DNA of 5,989 nt from Acidobacteriota bacterium (GTDB lineage: Bacteria; Acidobacteriota; Terriglobia; Terriglobales; Acidobacteriaceae), in the NCBI GenBank assembly GCA_021811745.1, contig JAJZNH010000838.1:1-5989 (forward strand), written 5' to 3'. The position numbers and the translations under genes are program-made. The notes beneath the pieces are model-generated. The model was not told the origin of the DNA. It saw only the letters and a list, made by a program, of their open reading frames with translations, and made no database searches. Each line of letters starts with the position of its first letter. Position 1 is the stretch's first letter. This document shows positions 1 to 5,546 of the stretch, piece by piece.

Positions 1-2709
1 AGCCATGCGGATGAAGATCTCACCGGGCTGGCCGTTGGGGTAGAGGCCCACGGTGATATAGCCCTCGTGGCCGCCAATGGAGAACTTGTGCGTGATGGAG
101 GCGCGCTCCTCCTGCAACCGGTGGCGAACGGCACGCGGCGGGCCATTGAGGTCCTGTTCCTGGTCGGTGGCGGCATCGAGAGTGGGCGTGGGAGCCAGGA
201 CCGGCACGGCGGCGGCTTTGGCGATCTCATCGAGGGCGTTCGCAAAGGCTGCCGCGGCTGCGGTGACCTGCCTGGCGCTGATCGTGAGCGCCTCGCCCTG
301 ATGGGCCTCGAGAGCCTTTAGATCGGCTTCGGCGACGGGCTGGGCTGCGGCCAGGTGCGAAAGCACGCGGCTGGCAGCAGCGTCCAAGGCCGAGGGCTCC
401 TTCTTGGCGTCCTTCTTTTCATCCACGCTGGTGTTCAGCGGCTGCGTGCCCTTGGAGCCGTCGCGGTAGATAGCGATGGCCTTGATGCCCTGACGCCAGC
501 CTTCCGCGTAAGCCTCGGCGATCTCGTCCACTGTGGCTTCGCGGGGCAGATTCACGGTCTTGGAGATGGCGCCGGAGAGGAACGGCTGCGCGGCGGCCAT
601 CATCTTAATGTGGCCCATGTAATTGATGGAGCGCGTGCCCTTGGCCGGCTTGAAGCTGCAATCGAAGACGGCCAGATGCTCGGGCTGGATGCCGGGCGCG
701 CCTTCAATGGTGCCGGTGGCGTCGATGTAGCTGACGATGGCGTCAACCTCGCCGTTTGAGTAGCCGAGCTTGAAGAGAGCCGCGGGCACCGTGTTGTTGA
801 CGATCTTGATCATACCGCCGCCGACCAGCTTCTTGTACTTGACCAGAGCCAGGTCGGGCTCGATGCCGGTGGTGTCGCAGTCCATCATGAAGCCGATGGT
901 GCCTGTGGGGGCGAGCACGGTGGTCTGCGAATTGCGGAAGCCGTGGCGTTCGCCGTAGAGCAGGGCCATATCCCAGCTTTCGCGGCTGGCGTCAATGAGA
1001 GCGTCGAGATGGGGTACGACGAAGGGTTCGGCGGACTGGCGCGACTTGCCGATGTTGTTCACCTCGGCGCGGTGCATGCGGATCACGTCGAGAAAGGGCT
1101 CGCGGTTTACGTAGAACCCGGGGCAAGCCCCGCCTTCCCGCTCAACCTGCGCGGTGAGCGGAGTGACCGAGGCCAGCGGCGGGCAGTAGGCCGCGAGGAC
1201 GGCCGATTGCAGGTAGGCCTGGCCGGTCATGATGGCCGTGACGGCACCTGCAAAGTCGCGTCCGGCCGCGGAGTCGTAGGGCAGGCCGAAAGCCATCAGC
1301 AGCGCGCCCAGGTTGGCGTAGCCGAGACCCAACGGCCGGTAGTCGTGCGAGTTCCGCGCGATGTTTTCGGTGGGATAGCCGGAGTTGTCCACCAGGATCT
1401 CCATGGCCGTGATCATGACGGCAATGGCGTGCCGGTAGGCGGGAATGTCGAAGACTCCGGCCGGCGTGATGAACTTGAGCAAGTTCAAACTGGCCAGGTT
1501 GCAGGCCGAGTTGTCGAGGAACATGTACTCCGAGCAGGGATTGGAAGCGTTGATGCGTGCCGTGTTCTTGCTGGTGTGCCACCTGTTGATGGTCGAGTCG
1601 AACTGCATGCCGGGATCGCCGCACTCCCAGGTCGCCTTGGCGATCTTGTGCATGATCTCGCGGGCCTTGTAGGTCTTGACCGGCTCATGGCCCTTAACCG
1701 TGTAGGTGGTGAAGTCGCTGTCCGCCTCGTAGGCACGCATGAACTCGTCGGAGACGCGCACCGAATTGTTGGCGTTCTGGAAGAAGATGGACGAGTAGGC
1801 CTCCGAATCCGGGCCCGAGCCATCATAGCCGGCCCGGATGAGCGAAAAGGCCTTGGCTTCCTCCTTGGCCTTGCACTCGATAAAGTCAACGATATCGGGA
1901 TGGTCTGCGTTGAGAATGACCATTTTGGCAGCGCGGCGCGTCTTGCCGCCGCTCTTGATGACCCCGGCGAAGGCGTCAAAGCCGCGCATGAAGCTCAGGG
2001 GGCCGGAGGCGGTGCCGCCGCCCGAAAGCAGCTCCATGGATCCGCGGATCGAGGAAAGATTGGTCCCCGTGCCCGAACCCCACTTGAAGAGCATCCCTTC
2101 AGTTTTGGCGAGGGTGAGAATAGAATCCAGCGAGTCGTCCACGGCGTTGATGAAGCAGGCCGAGCACTGTGGGTTGCGGTAGCCGGTGGCTGAGTATTTG
2201 ATGCCGCCGGTAGCCGGGTCCCAGTGCCAGTTCTGGCCGTCGGAGTCGGGCTCCAACCGGTCGCAACCCACGTTAAACCACACCGGCGAGTTAAAGGCCG
2301 CACGCTGGGTCAGGAGCATCTTCACTAGCTCGTCGTGGAAGACGGCCGCATCGGCAGGGGTGGCGAAATAGCCGGCGGACAGGCCCCAGTTGCGAATGGT
2401 CTCAGCCACGCGCGCCACGAGCTGCCGGACGCTCGTCTCGCGTTCCGGCGTCCCCATTTGACCGTGGAGGTACTTTGAGGCCACGATGTTCGTCGCGGTC
2501 ATCGACCAGTCAGCCGGAACCTCCACGTCCTTCTGCTCGAAGATGATGTTGCCCTTTGTGTCGGCAATCGAGGCCGTGCGGCGCTCCCATTGGATCTCGT
2601 CGTAGGGCGATACGCCCGGCTTGGAAAAGCGGCGGGAAAAGGTCAGGCCTTTGGGTGCGCCGGAAGATTGAAAGGGAGCGGTCGAAGTCTGAAGATAAGC
2701 TTCGTTCAT
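1..2709 (-). CDS. nrdJ: Vitamin B12-dependent (class II) ribonucleotide reductase, 3'-truncated by the window edge
   Basis: The enzyme reduces ribonucleotides to deoxyribonucleotides in the cytoplasm, using adenosylcobalamin to generate a thiyl radical, so it needs no oxygen and no NrdB subunit. The frame is open for 903 codons from the ATG at 2709 to the window edge. Visible signatures: SACF with Cys185 (redox cysteine), SGGKTRRAAKM at 253-263 (specificity-loop region), NPCSE at 390-394 with Cys392 as the predicted thiyl-radical cysteine and Glu394, Cys403 eleven residues on (redox partner), PTGTI at 601-605 (substrate phosphate loop), then YRDGSKGTQPLN. An alanine-rich stretch at about 764-856 separates the catalytic barrel from the conserved tail HKFSIGGHEGYITVG (874-888). 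No N-terminal ATP-cone is evident. The C-terminal cysteine pair/zinc region expected in this family would lie outside the window. The start is supported by GGAGG five bases upstream. pckG lies 619 bp upstream on the same strand, and the gene has its own apparent promoter. Family assignment is secure. Confidence 0.97.
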   Translation of the reverse strand, partial: MNEAYLQTSTAPFQSSGAPKGLTFSRRFSKPGVSPYDEIQWERRTASIADTKGNIIFEQKDVEVPADWSMTATNIVASKYLHGQMGTPERETSVRQLVARVAETIRNWGLSAGYFATPADAAVFHDELVKMLLTQRAAFNSPVWFNVGCDRLEPDSDGQNWHWDPATGGIKYSATGYRNPQCSACFINAVDDSLDSILTLAKTEGMLFKWGSGTGTNLSSIRGSMELLSGGGTASGPLSFMRGFDAFAGVIKSGGKTRRAAKMVILNADHPDIVDFIECKAKEEAKAFSLIRAGYDGSGPDSEAYSSIFFQNANNSVRVSDEFMRAYEADSDFTTYTVKGHEPVKTYKAREIMHKIAKATWECGDPGMQFDSTINRWHTSKNTARINASNPCSEYMFLDNSACNLASLNLLKFITPAGVFDIPAYRHAIAVMITAMEILVDNSGYPTENIARNSHDYRPLGLGYANLGALLMAFGLPYDSAAGRDFAGAVTAIMTGQAYLQSAVLAAYCPPLASVTPLTAQVEREGGACPGFYVNREPFLDVIRMHRAEVNNIGKSRQSAEPFVVPHLDALIDASRESWDMALLYGERHGFRNSQTTVLAPTGTIGFMMDCDTTGIEPDLALVKYKKLVGGGMIKIVNNTVPAALFKLGYSNGEVDAIVSYIDATGTIEGAPGIQPEHLAVFDCSFKPAKGTRSINYMGHIKMMAAAQPFLSGAISKTVNLPREATVDEIAEAYAEGWRQGIKAIAIYRDGSKGTQPLNTSVDEKKDAKKEPSALDAAASRVLSHLAAAQPVAEADLKALEAHQGEALTISARQVTAAAAAFANALDEIAKAAAVPVLAPTPTLDAATDQEQDLNGPPRAVRHRLQEERASITHKFSIGGHEGYITVGLYPNGQPGEIFIRMA

Positions 2710-2714
2710 GGGAT

Positions 2715-2719
2715 CCTCC
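2715..2719 (-). promoter_or_regulatory. Ribosome binding site of nrdJ
   Basis: GGAGG on the minus strand lies five bases before the ATG at 2707-2709. It fixes the start of the reductase and is a near-ideal Shine-Dalgarno sequence. Confidence 0.85.
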
Positions 2720-2812
2720 GAGTGGCGAATTTGGTGAGTACCGCCCCTGCTCGGCCCATTTCAGCCTGGATCCGCGACGGGAACAGCCTCCGGAACAAAC
2801 GGGAAACGGGGA

Positions 2813-2842
2813 CTAAGAAATACCGCGTGTGCGTTCTCTTAG
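2813..2842 (-). other. Hairpin in the predicted nrdJ leader
   Basis: Read on the minus strand, CTAAGA and TCTTAG form perfect 6-bp arms, which can be lengthened by a G-U and an A-U pair. Inside is a second short stem, CGC/GCG, closing an ACAC loop. It sits about 100 nt before the nrdJ start, within the leader predicted from the promoter at 2903-2931. No U-tract follows, so it is not an intrinsic terminator. Its role is unknown: possibly RNA stability or translation control, possibly none. Confidence 0.4.
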
Positions 2843-2870
2843 CGGCCTCCCGGCGCATGCTCGCCTGGGT

Positions 2871-2891
2871 TCCTTTACAGTCCGTTTACAG
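2871..2891 (-). repeat. Short tandem repeat in the nrdJ leader
   Basis: On the minus strand two adjacent copies read CTGTAAACGGA and CTGTAAAGGA, differing by one substitution and one base in length. They lie close to the predicted transcription start of nrdJ. They may be a protein site or an accident. The unit does not match a motif I can name. Confidence 0.4.
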
Positions 2892-2902
2892 CCGCAGATG
2901 AA

Positions 2903-2931
2903 AAAATACCGCCGTCCGTGGTACATGTCAA
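2903..2931 (-). promoter_or_regulatory. Candidate sigma70-type promoter of nrdJ
   Basis: The minus strand carries a perfect -35 hexamer TTGACA (2926-2931), a 17-bp spacer, and a -10 hexamer TATTTT (2903-2908; four of six consensus bases). Transcription would begin near 2896, giving a leader of roughly 185 nt before nrdJ. The optimal spacing, orientation and adjacent NrdR-like palindrome make this the best promoter candidate in the 2710-3328 gap. Prediction is from sequence only. Confidence 0.6.
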
Positions 2932-2963
2932 CAAGAAACCACAATATCTTGTGTTTTTCTTGT
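2931..2963. repeat. 33-bp imperfect inverted repeat enclosing the NrdR-like box
   Basis: Outer arms ACAAGAAA (2931-2938) and TTTCTTGT (2956-2963) are exact complements. Inner arms CACAA (2940-2944) and TTGTG (2949-2953) are also exact, around a TATC centre. One base (2939) faces two (2954-2955) between inner and outer arms. The outer arm touches the first base of the predicted -35. The dyad extends beyond a normal NrdR box and could be a larger operator, or a cruciform or RNA hairpin if transcribed from upstream. Confidence 0.6.
2939..2954 (-). promoter_or_regulatory. NrdR-box-like operator upstream of nrdJ
   Basis: The minus strand reads ACACAAGATATTGTGG. This agrees at 14 of 16 positions with the NrdR box as I recall it (acaCwAtATaTwGtgt). 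NrdR is a zinc-finger/ATP-cone repressor that controls ribonucleotide reductase genes in many bacteria. The site ends 7 bp upstream of the -35 hexamer of the candidate nrdJ promoter, a sensible operator position. NrdR boxes normally occur as two copies about 31-32 bp apart. I looked at that spacing on both sides and found no convincing second copy, only a GC-rich imperfect dyad at 2908-2923. The box is supported by motif and context, but single-box control would be atypical. Confidence 0.55.
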
Positions 2964-3010
2964 CATTCAAGGCATCCGATCCCTAAACATCGGCCAATTG
3001 CCTGTGGAAA

Positions 3011-3032
3011 GCTCCAAACAGCCCTGTGGAGC
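3011..3032. repeat. Inverted repeat with nested arms
   Basis: GCTCCA (3011-3016) and TGGAGC (3027-3032) are perfect complements. Inside them CAG and CTG (3019-3021, 3024-3026) pair around CC. The word CCTGTGGA also recurs directly at 3001-3008 and 3023-3030. Function is unknown. Confidence 0.45.
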
Positions 3033-3142
3033 ACGGGTTTCTCAGATCAATCCCGCCCACGAGTTGTACAGATCGGGGCTTTGCGCCCGTTCTCTCCCCA
3101 CCTGTAAGCGTAGACCCGTCCGGGATGCCGAACAAGGCGCAG

Positions 3143-3156
3143 AAACTGTGCAGTTT
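3143..3156. repeat. Palindrome AAACTG-TG-CAGTTT
   Basis: Two perfect 6-bp half-sites are separated by 2 bp, the geometry of a dimeric repressor operator. It lies about 430 bp upstream of the nrdJ start and about 170 bp past the pckG stop, with no promoter recognised next to it. It may be a protein site or chance. Confidence 0.4.
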
Positions 3157-3264
3157 GCAGCCAGAGCTGTGCGAGTTGTGGAGATCCAGGCTCCAACTGG
3201 ACCAGCTACGAATCCAGTTTGGCAACCCGACGCTGGGACCCGGATCAGCGCTCCCTATTGCCTT

Positions 3265-3279
3265 GCCCGGGCTTCGGGC
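3265..3279 (-). terminator. Second G/C hairpin downstream of pckG
   Basis: GCCCG (3265-3269) and CGGGC (3275-3279) form a perfect 5-bp stem with a 5-nt loop, about 50 nt after the pckG stop. No T-tract follows on the minus strand, so it could only be a weak or Rho-assisted terminator, or a 3'-end stabilising hairpin. Confidence 0.3.
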
Positions 3280-3291
3280 CGCGGGACCTCC

Positions 3292-3308
3292 AGGGGCAAA
3301 CAACCCCT
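3292..3308 (-). terminator. Candidate terminator hairpin of pckG
   Basis: On the minus strand AGGGG (3308-3304) and CCCCT (3296-3292) form a 5-bp stem with a 7-nt T-rich loop, starting 20 nt after the pckG TGA. A U-tract is missing after the stem, so this does not meet the intrinsic-terminator pattern. It is the first stable stem after the gene and the most likely 3'-end structure. Confidence 0.35.
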
Positions 3309-3328
3309 AAGCTCCGGGAATGATCTGA

Positions 3329-5152
3329 TCACAGCCGGCAAATCAGCAGTTCTCGCTCGTAGATCAGCTCCGAGGGAAGGTGGTCGTGGAGGTCGATGAA
3401 GAGCTCCTCGTGGCGGATCACCTCTTTCCGCCAGTGGGCGCGATCGACGGTCTGCAGCTCCTCGAAGCGCTCACGGGGCATCTCCAGGCCCTTCCAATGA
3501 ATGTCCTGGAAGTAGGGGGTCCAGCCGATGGGAGTTTCCTTGCCCTGGGCGCGCCCATGGACTCGGTCGACGATCCACTTGAGGATGCGCATATTCTCGC
3601 CGAAGCCGGGCCAGATGAACTTACCCGCCTCGTCCTTGCGGAACCAGTTGACATGGAAGAGGCGCGGCGTAACGGCCAGCATGCGCTGCATCTTGATCCA
3701 ATGGCGGAAATAGTCGCCCATGTGATAGCCGCAGAATGGCAGCATGGCCATGGGATCGGGGCGCAGCTTGCCTACCTTGCCCACTGCGGCGGCAGTGGTC
3801 TCCGAGGCCATGGTGGCGCCCATGTAGACGCCGGCGCTCCAGTTGAAGGCCTGGTAGACAAGGGGAATGGTGTCAGTGCGGCGTCCGCCGAAGACGATAG
3901 CGCCGAGAGGCACGCCCTCTGGGTTTTCCCAGTCGGGATCGATGCTGGGGCACTGCGCGGCGGGCGCGGTGAAGCGGCCGTTGGGATGGGCGGCCGTGGC
4001 GCCCGTGCGCGCCCCGATCTCGGGAGTCCAGAGATTGCCCTTCCAATCGAGGCACTCGGCAGGCGGTGTATCGGTCATGCCTTCCCACCACACTCCGCCC
4101 TCCGGCGTGAGCGCCACGTTGGTGAAGATGGTGTTGCGGGCCAGTGTGGCCATGGCATTGGGATTGGTCTTGGGGCTGGTACCGGGCGCGACACCGAAGA
4201 AGCCGGTCTCAGGATTGATGGCGCGCAGCTGGCCGGTGCTGTCGGGGCGGATCCAGGCGATGTCGTCGCCCACCGTCCAAACCTTCCAGCCATTGAATCC
4301 CTGGGGCGGGATGAGCATGGCCAGATTGGTCTTGCCGCAGGCCGACGGAAACGCGGCGGCGATGTAGGTTTTTTCGCCCTGCGGGCTCTCCACACCGAGG
4401 ATGAGCATGTGCTCGGCCATCCAGCCTTCGTCGCGCGCAATGTTGGAGGCGATGCGCAGGGCAAAGCACTTTTTACCGAGCAGGGCATTGCCGCCGTAGC
4501 CCGAGCCGTAGGACCAGATCTCGCGGGTCTCAGGGAAGTGCACAATGTACTTGGTATCGTTGCAGGGCCAGGGGACATCCTGCTGGCCGGGAGACAGCGG
4601 TGCGCCCACGGAGTGAACGCAGGGAACCACGCGCTTGATATCCTTATCGATTTCTTTAAAAACGGGCAGGCCGATTCGGGCCATGATACGCATGTTCACG
4701 ACCACGTAGGGCGAGTCAGTCAACTGGACGCCGATCTGCGCGGCGGGCGAGTCAAGCGGACCCATGCAGAAGGGGAGCACATACATGGTGCGCCCCTTCA
4801 TGCAGCCGCGAAACAGTTCCTTGAGCTTGCGGCGCATCCGGAATGGATCTTCCCAATTGTTGGTGGGGCCGGCAGCGTCGCGGGAGAGCGAGCAGATGAA
4901 AGTGCGCTCTTCCACGCGAGCCACATCGCGGGGATCGGAGCGCGCGTAAAAGCAGCCGGGCCAGAGATCCTGGTTGAGGCGCGTAAAGGTGCCTTGTTCG
5001 ACAAGCTGCGCGCAGAGCGAGTCGTACTCCTGCTGCGAACCGTCAACCCAGTGGATGGAAGCCGGCCGGGTAAGATCCGCCATCTTCTCGACCCAACGGA
5101 CGAGATGCTTGTTGGTGGTGAGAACAACATCCGATCCCACGTTGGTTGCCAT
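3329..5152 (-). CDS. pckG: Phosphoenolpyruvate carboxykinase (GTP)
   Basis: The enzyme interconverts oxaloacetate plus GTP with phosphoenolpyruvate, CO2 and GDP in the cytoplasm. It is the entry step of gluconeogenesis from C4 acids and can run anaplerotically. The protein is complete at 607 residues, the usual size for the GTP family, and unrelated in sequence to the ATP type. Visible motifs: [13 protein letters not shown] with Lys227-Lys228 and His248 (Lys228 and His248 match the manganese ligands), the P-loop FPSACGKTN at 268-276 with reactive Cys272 and Lys274, VGDDIAW at 294-300 with Asp297 as metal ligand, [10 protein letters not shown], the [15 protein letters not shown] region leading into the mobile lid, and the guanine-binding segment [18 protein letters not shown] near the C-terminus. 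Compared with human PCK1 there is a two-residue insertion between the P-loop and VGDD. The ATG at 5152 is supported by AGGAG five bases upstream. Transcription probably starts from its own promoter at 5384-5412. Confidence 0.98.
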   Translation of the reverse strand: MATNVGSDVVLTTNKHLVRWVEKMADLTRPASIHWVDGSQQEYDSLCAQLVEQGTFTRLNQDLWPGCFYARSDPRDVARVEERTFICSLSRDAAGPTNNWEDPFRMRRKLKELFRGCMKGRTMYVLPFCMGPLDSPAAQIGVQLTDSPYVVVNMRIMARIGLPVFKEIDKDIKRVVPCVHSVGAPLSPGQQDVPWPCNDTKYIVHFPETREIWSYGSGYGGNALLGKKCFALRIASNIARDEGWMAEHMLILGVESPQGEKTYIAAAFPSACGKTNLAMLIPPQGFNGWKVWTVGDDIAWIRPDSTGQLRAINPETGFFGVAPGTSPKTNPNAMATLARNTIFTNVALTPEGGVWWEGMTDTPPAECLDWKGNLWTPEIGARTGATAAHPNGRFTAPAAQCPSIDPDWENPEGVPLGAIVFGGRRTDTIPLVYQAFNWSAGVYMGATMASETTAAAVGKVGKLRPDPMAMLPFCGYHMGDYFRHWIKMQRMLAVTPRLFHVNWFRKDEAGKFIWPGFGENMRILKWIVDRVHGRAQGKETPIGWTPYFQDIHWKGLEMPRERFEELQTVDRAHWRKEVIRHEELFIDLHDHLPSELIYERELLICRL

Positions 5153-5157
5153 CTTTG

Positions 5158-5162
5158 CTCCT
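5158..5162 (-). promoter_or_regulatory. Ribosome binding site of pckG
   Basis: AGGAG on the minus strand lies five bases (CAAAG) before the ATG at 5150-5152. It confirms the chosen start. Confidence 0.85.
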
Positions 5163-5232
5163 GGGTTTCAATTTGCGTATTGCCGTAAATTCACGCCTTA
5201 TGATCGGCGGAGCAACCTGACCGGACGCGGCC

Positions 5233-5256
5233 AAAAACCGAGTCGCGCGACTCCGG
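5233..5256 (-). terminator. Terminator-like hairpin in the pckG leader (possible attenuator)
   Basis: On the minus strand GAGTC (5253-5249), a GCGC loop, and GACTC (5244-5240) form a stem. It is extended by CC/GG pairs with one bulged G (5254) and followed at once by TTTTT (5237-5233). The core GAGTCGCGCGACTC is a perfect 14-bp palindrome. Stem plus U-tract is the layout of an intrinsic terminator. It lies about 80 bp before the pckG start and downstream of the candidate pckG promoter, where no minus-strand gene ends in the window. It could be an attenuator, a barrier against transcription entering from upstream, or a protein-binding palindrome. The U-tract is short. Confidence 0.45.
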
Positions 5257-5383
5257 GGAACTATCCCACGCTTTAGTTATTCGTCCGATGCATCCGAAAG
5301 ATCGCAGAACCGCCTATGACTTGTCGCCAGAAAAAAATCTCTTGAGTGCAGGAGAACAATCGAAAAACGTCGCCATGCGCGTA

Positions 5384-5412
5384 ATTATTAAGTCTTACGC
5401 TAGCATAGGCAA
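5384..5412 (-). promoter_or_regulatory. Candidate sigma70-type promoter of pckG
   Basis: The minus strand carries TTGCCT (5407-5412; four of six -35 bases), a 17-bp spacer, and AATAAT (5384-5389; five of six -10 bases) in a locally AT-rich patch. Transcription would start near 5377, giving a leader of about 225 nt that includes the hairpin at 5233-5256 and a T7 run at 5332-5338. I saw no better match closer to pckG, but a non-canonical promoter there cannot be excluded. Confidence 0.45.
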
Positions 5413-5529
5413 GCTCACCGCTTCAACGCCACGCGGACCCCGCCATCGCGGCGTGTCCCGATCCTCTCGTCGGAATGCCGGCGTATAGCCGCAATTGGAT
5501 CGACGGAGCGCCCGCTACCGGCCAGGCTC
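5413..5529. other. Remainder of the divergent intergenic region
   Basis: No gene is recognisable. A GC-rich segment around 5434-5459 can fold through GGAC/GTCC and CCGC/GCGG arms. The short open frames crossing this region on the plus strand have no convincing ribosome binding site or family resemblance. The stretch probably holds control elements for pckG and the KH-R3H gene. Confidence 0.4.
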
Positions 5530-5538
5530 TGCGATACT
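5530..5538 (+). promoter_or_regulatory. Candidate extended -10 promoter of the KH-R3H gene
   Basis: TGCGATACT combines the extended -10 TG dinucleotide with a hexamer GATACT (four of six bases of TATAAT). It ends eight bases before the ATG at 5547. Transcription would then start at or one to two bases before the start codon, producing a leaderless mRNA. No good -35 was found, as can be the case for extended -10 promoters. This is a modest prediction. Confidence 0.35.
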
Positions 5539-5546
5539 GTTGAATT

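Larger units (their letters stand above)
2964..3264. other. Non-coding stretch between the nrdJ promoter region and the pckG 3' end
   Basis: I find no recognisable protein here. The open frames on both strands encode low-complexity, unfamiliar sequences without family motifs, and the plus-strand one overlaps the pckG end antisense. No tRNA, riboswitch consensus or transposon end was recognised. The stretch contains several short dyads: 3011-3032, GGGC/GCCC at 3076-3088, and 3143-3156. It may be the pckG 3' untranslated region, part of the nrdJ control region, or an unannotated small RNA locus. Sequence alone does not decide. Confidence 0.5.

Noticed and set aside
943..2193. A 416-codon plus-strand open frame antisense to nrdJ
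   Set aside because: It mirrors the conserved catalytic barrel of the reductase, has no recognisable domain, and its start lies within the antisense of a conserved region. It is a shadow of codon bias.
2710..2896. Cobalamin riboswitch upstream of nrdJ, suggested by CGCCACTCGG just before the ribosome site and GGCTGTTCCCGTCGCGG further up
   Set aside because: Only fragments resemble the B12 box and the core. The conserved GGTG-nn-A-n-TCC segment and the ACTGT portion are missing, and the order and spacing do not fit. NrdJ, which needs B12, would also not be expected to be switched off by it.
3001..3030. DnaA boxes suggested by two TCCACAGG words on the minus strand
   Set aside because: Compared with TTATCCACA they carry two and three mismatches, there are only two, and no AT-rich unwinding region or dnaA/dnaN neighbourhood is present.
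2983..3303. Minus-strand frame of 106 codons between pckG and nrdJ
   Set aside because: No good ribosome site and no recognisable family. The composition (Ser, Gly, Pro rich) and overlap with the dyads suggest non-coding sequence.
3380..5188. A 602-codon plus-strand open frame lying antisense over nearly all of pckG
   Set aside because: The opposite strand encodes an unmistakable PEPCK with all catalytic motifs. The antisense product is rich in Ala, Gly, His and Asp without family motifs, as expected of the mirror of a GC-biased gene. No ribosome site supports it.
5288..5488. Plus-strand frame of 66 codons in the divergent intergenic region
   Set aside because: It crosses the candidate pckG promoter. 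The only AGGAG-like sequence is about 20 bases from the nearest internal ATG. The product has no recognisable features.
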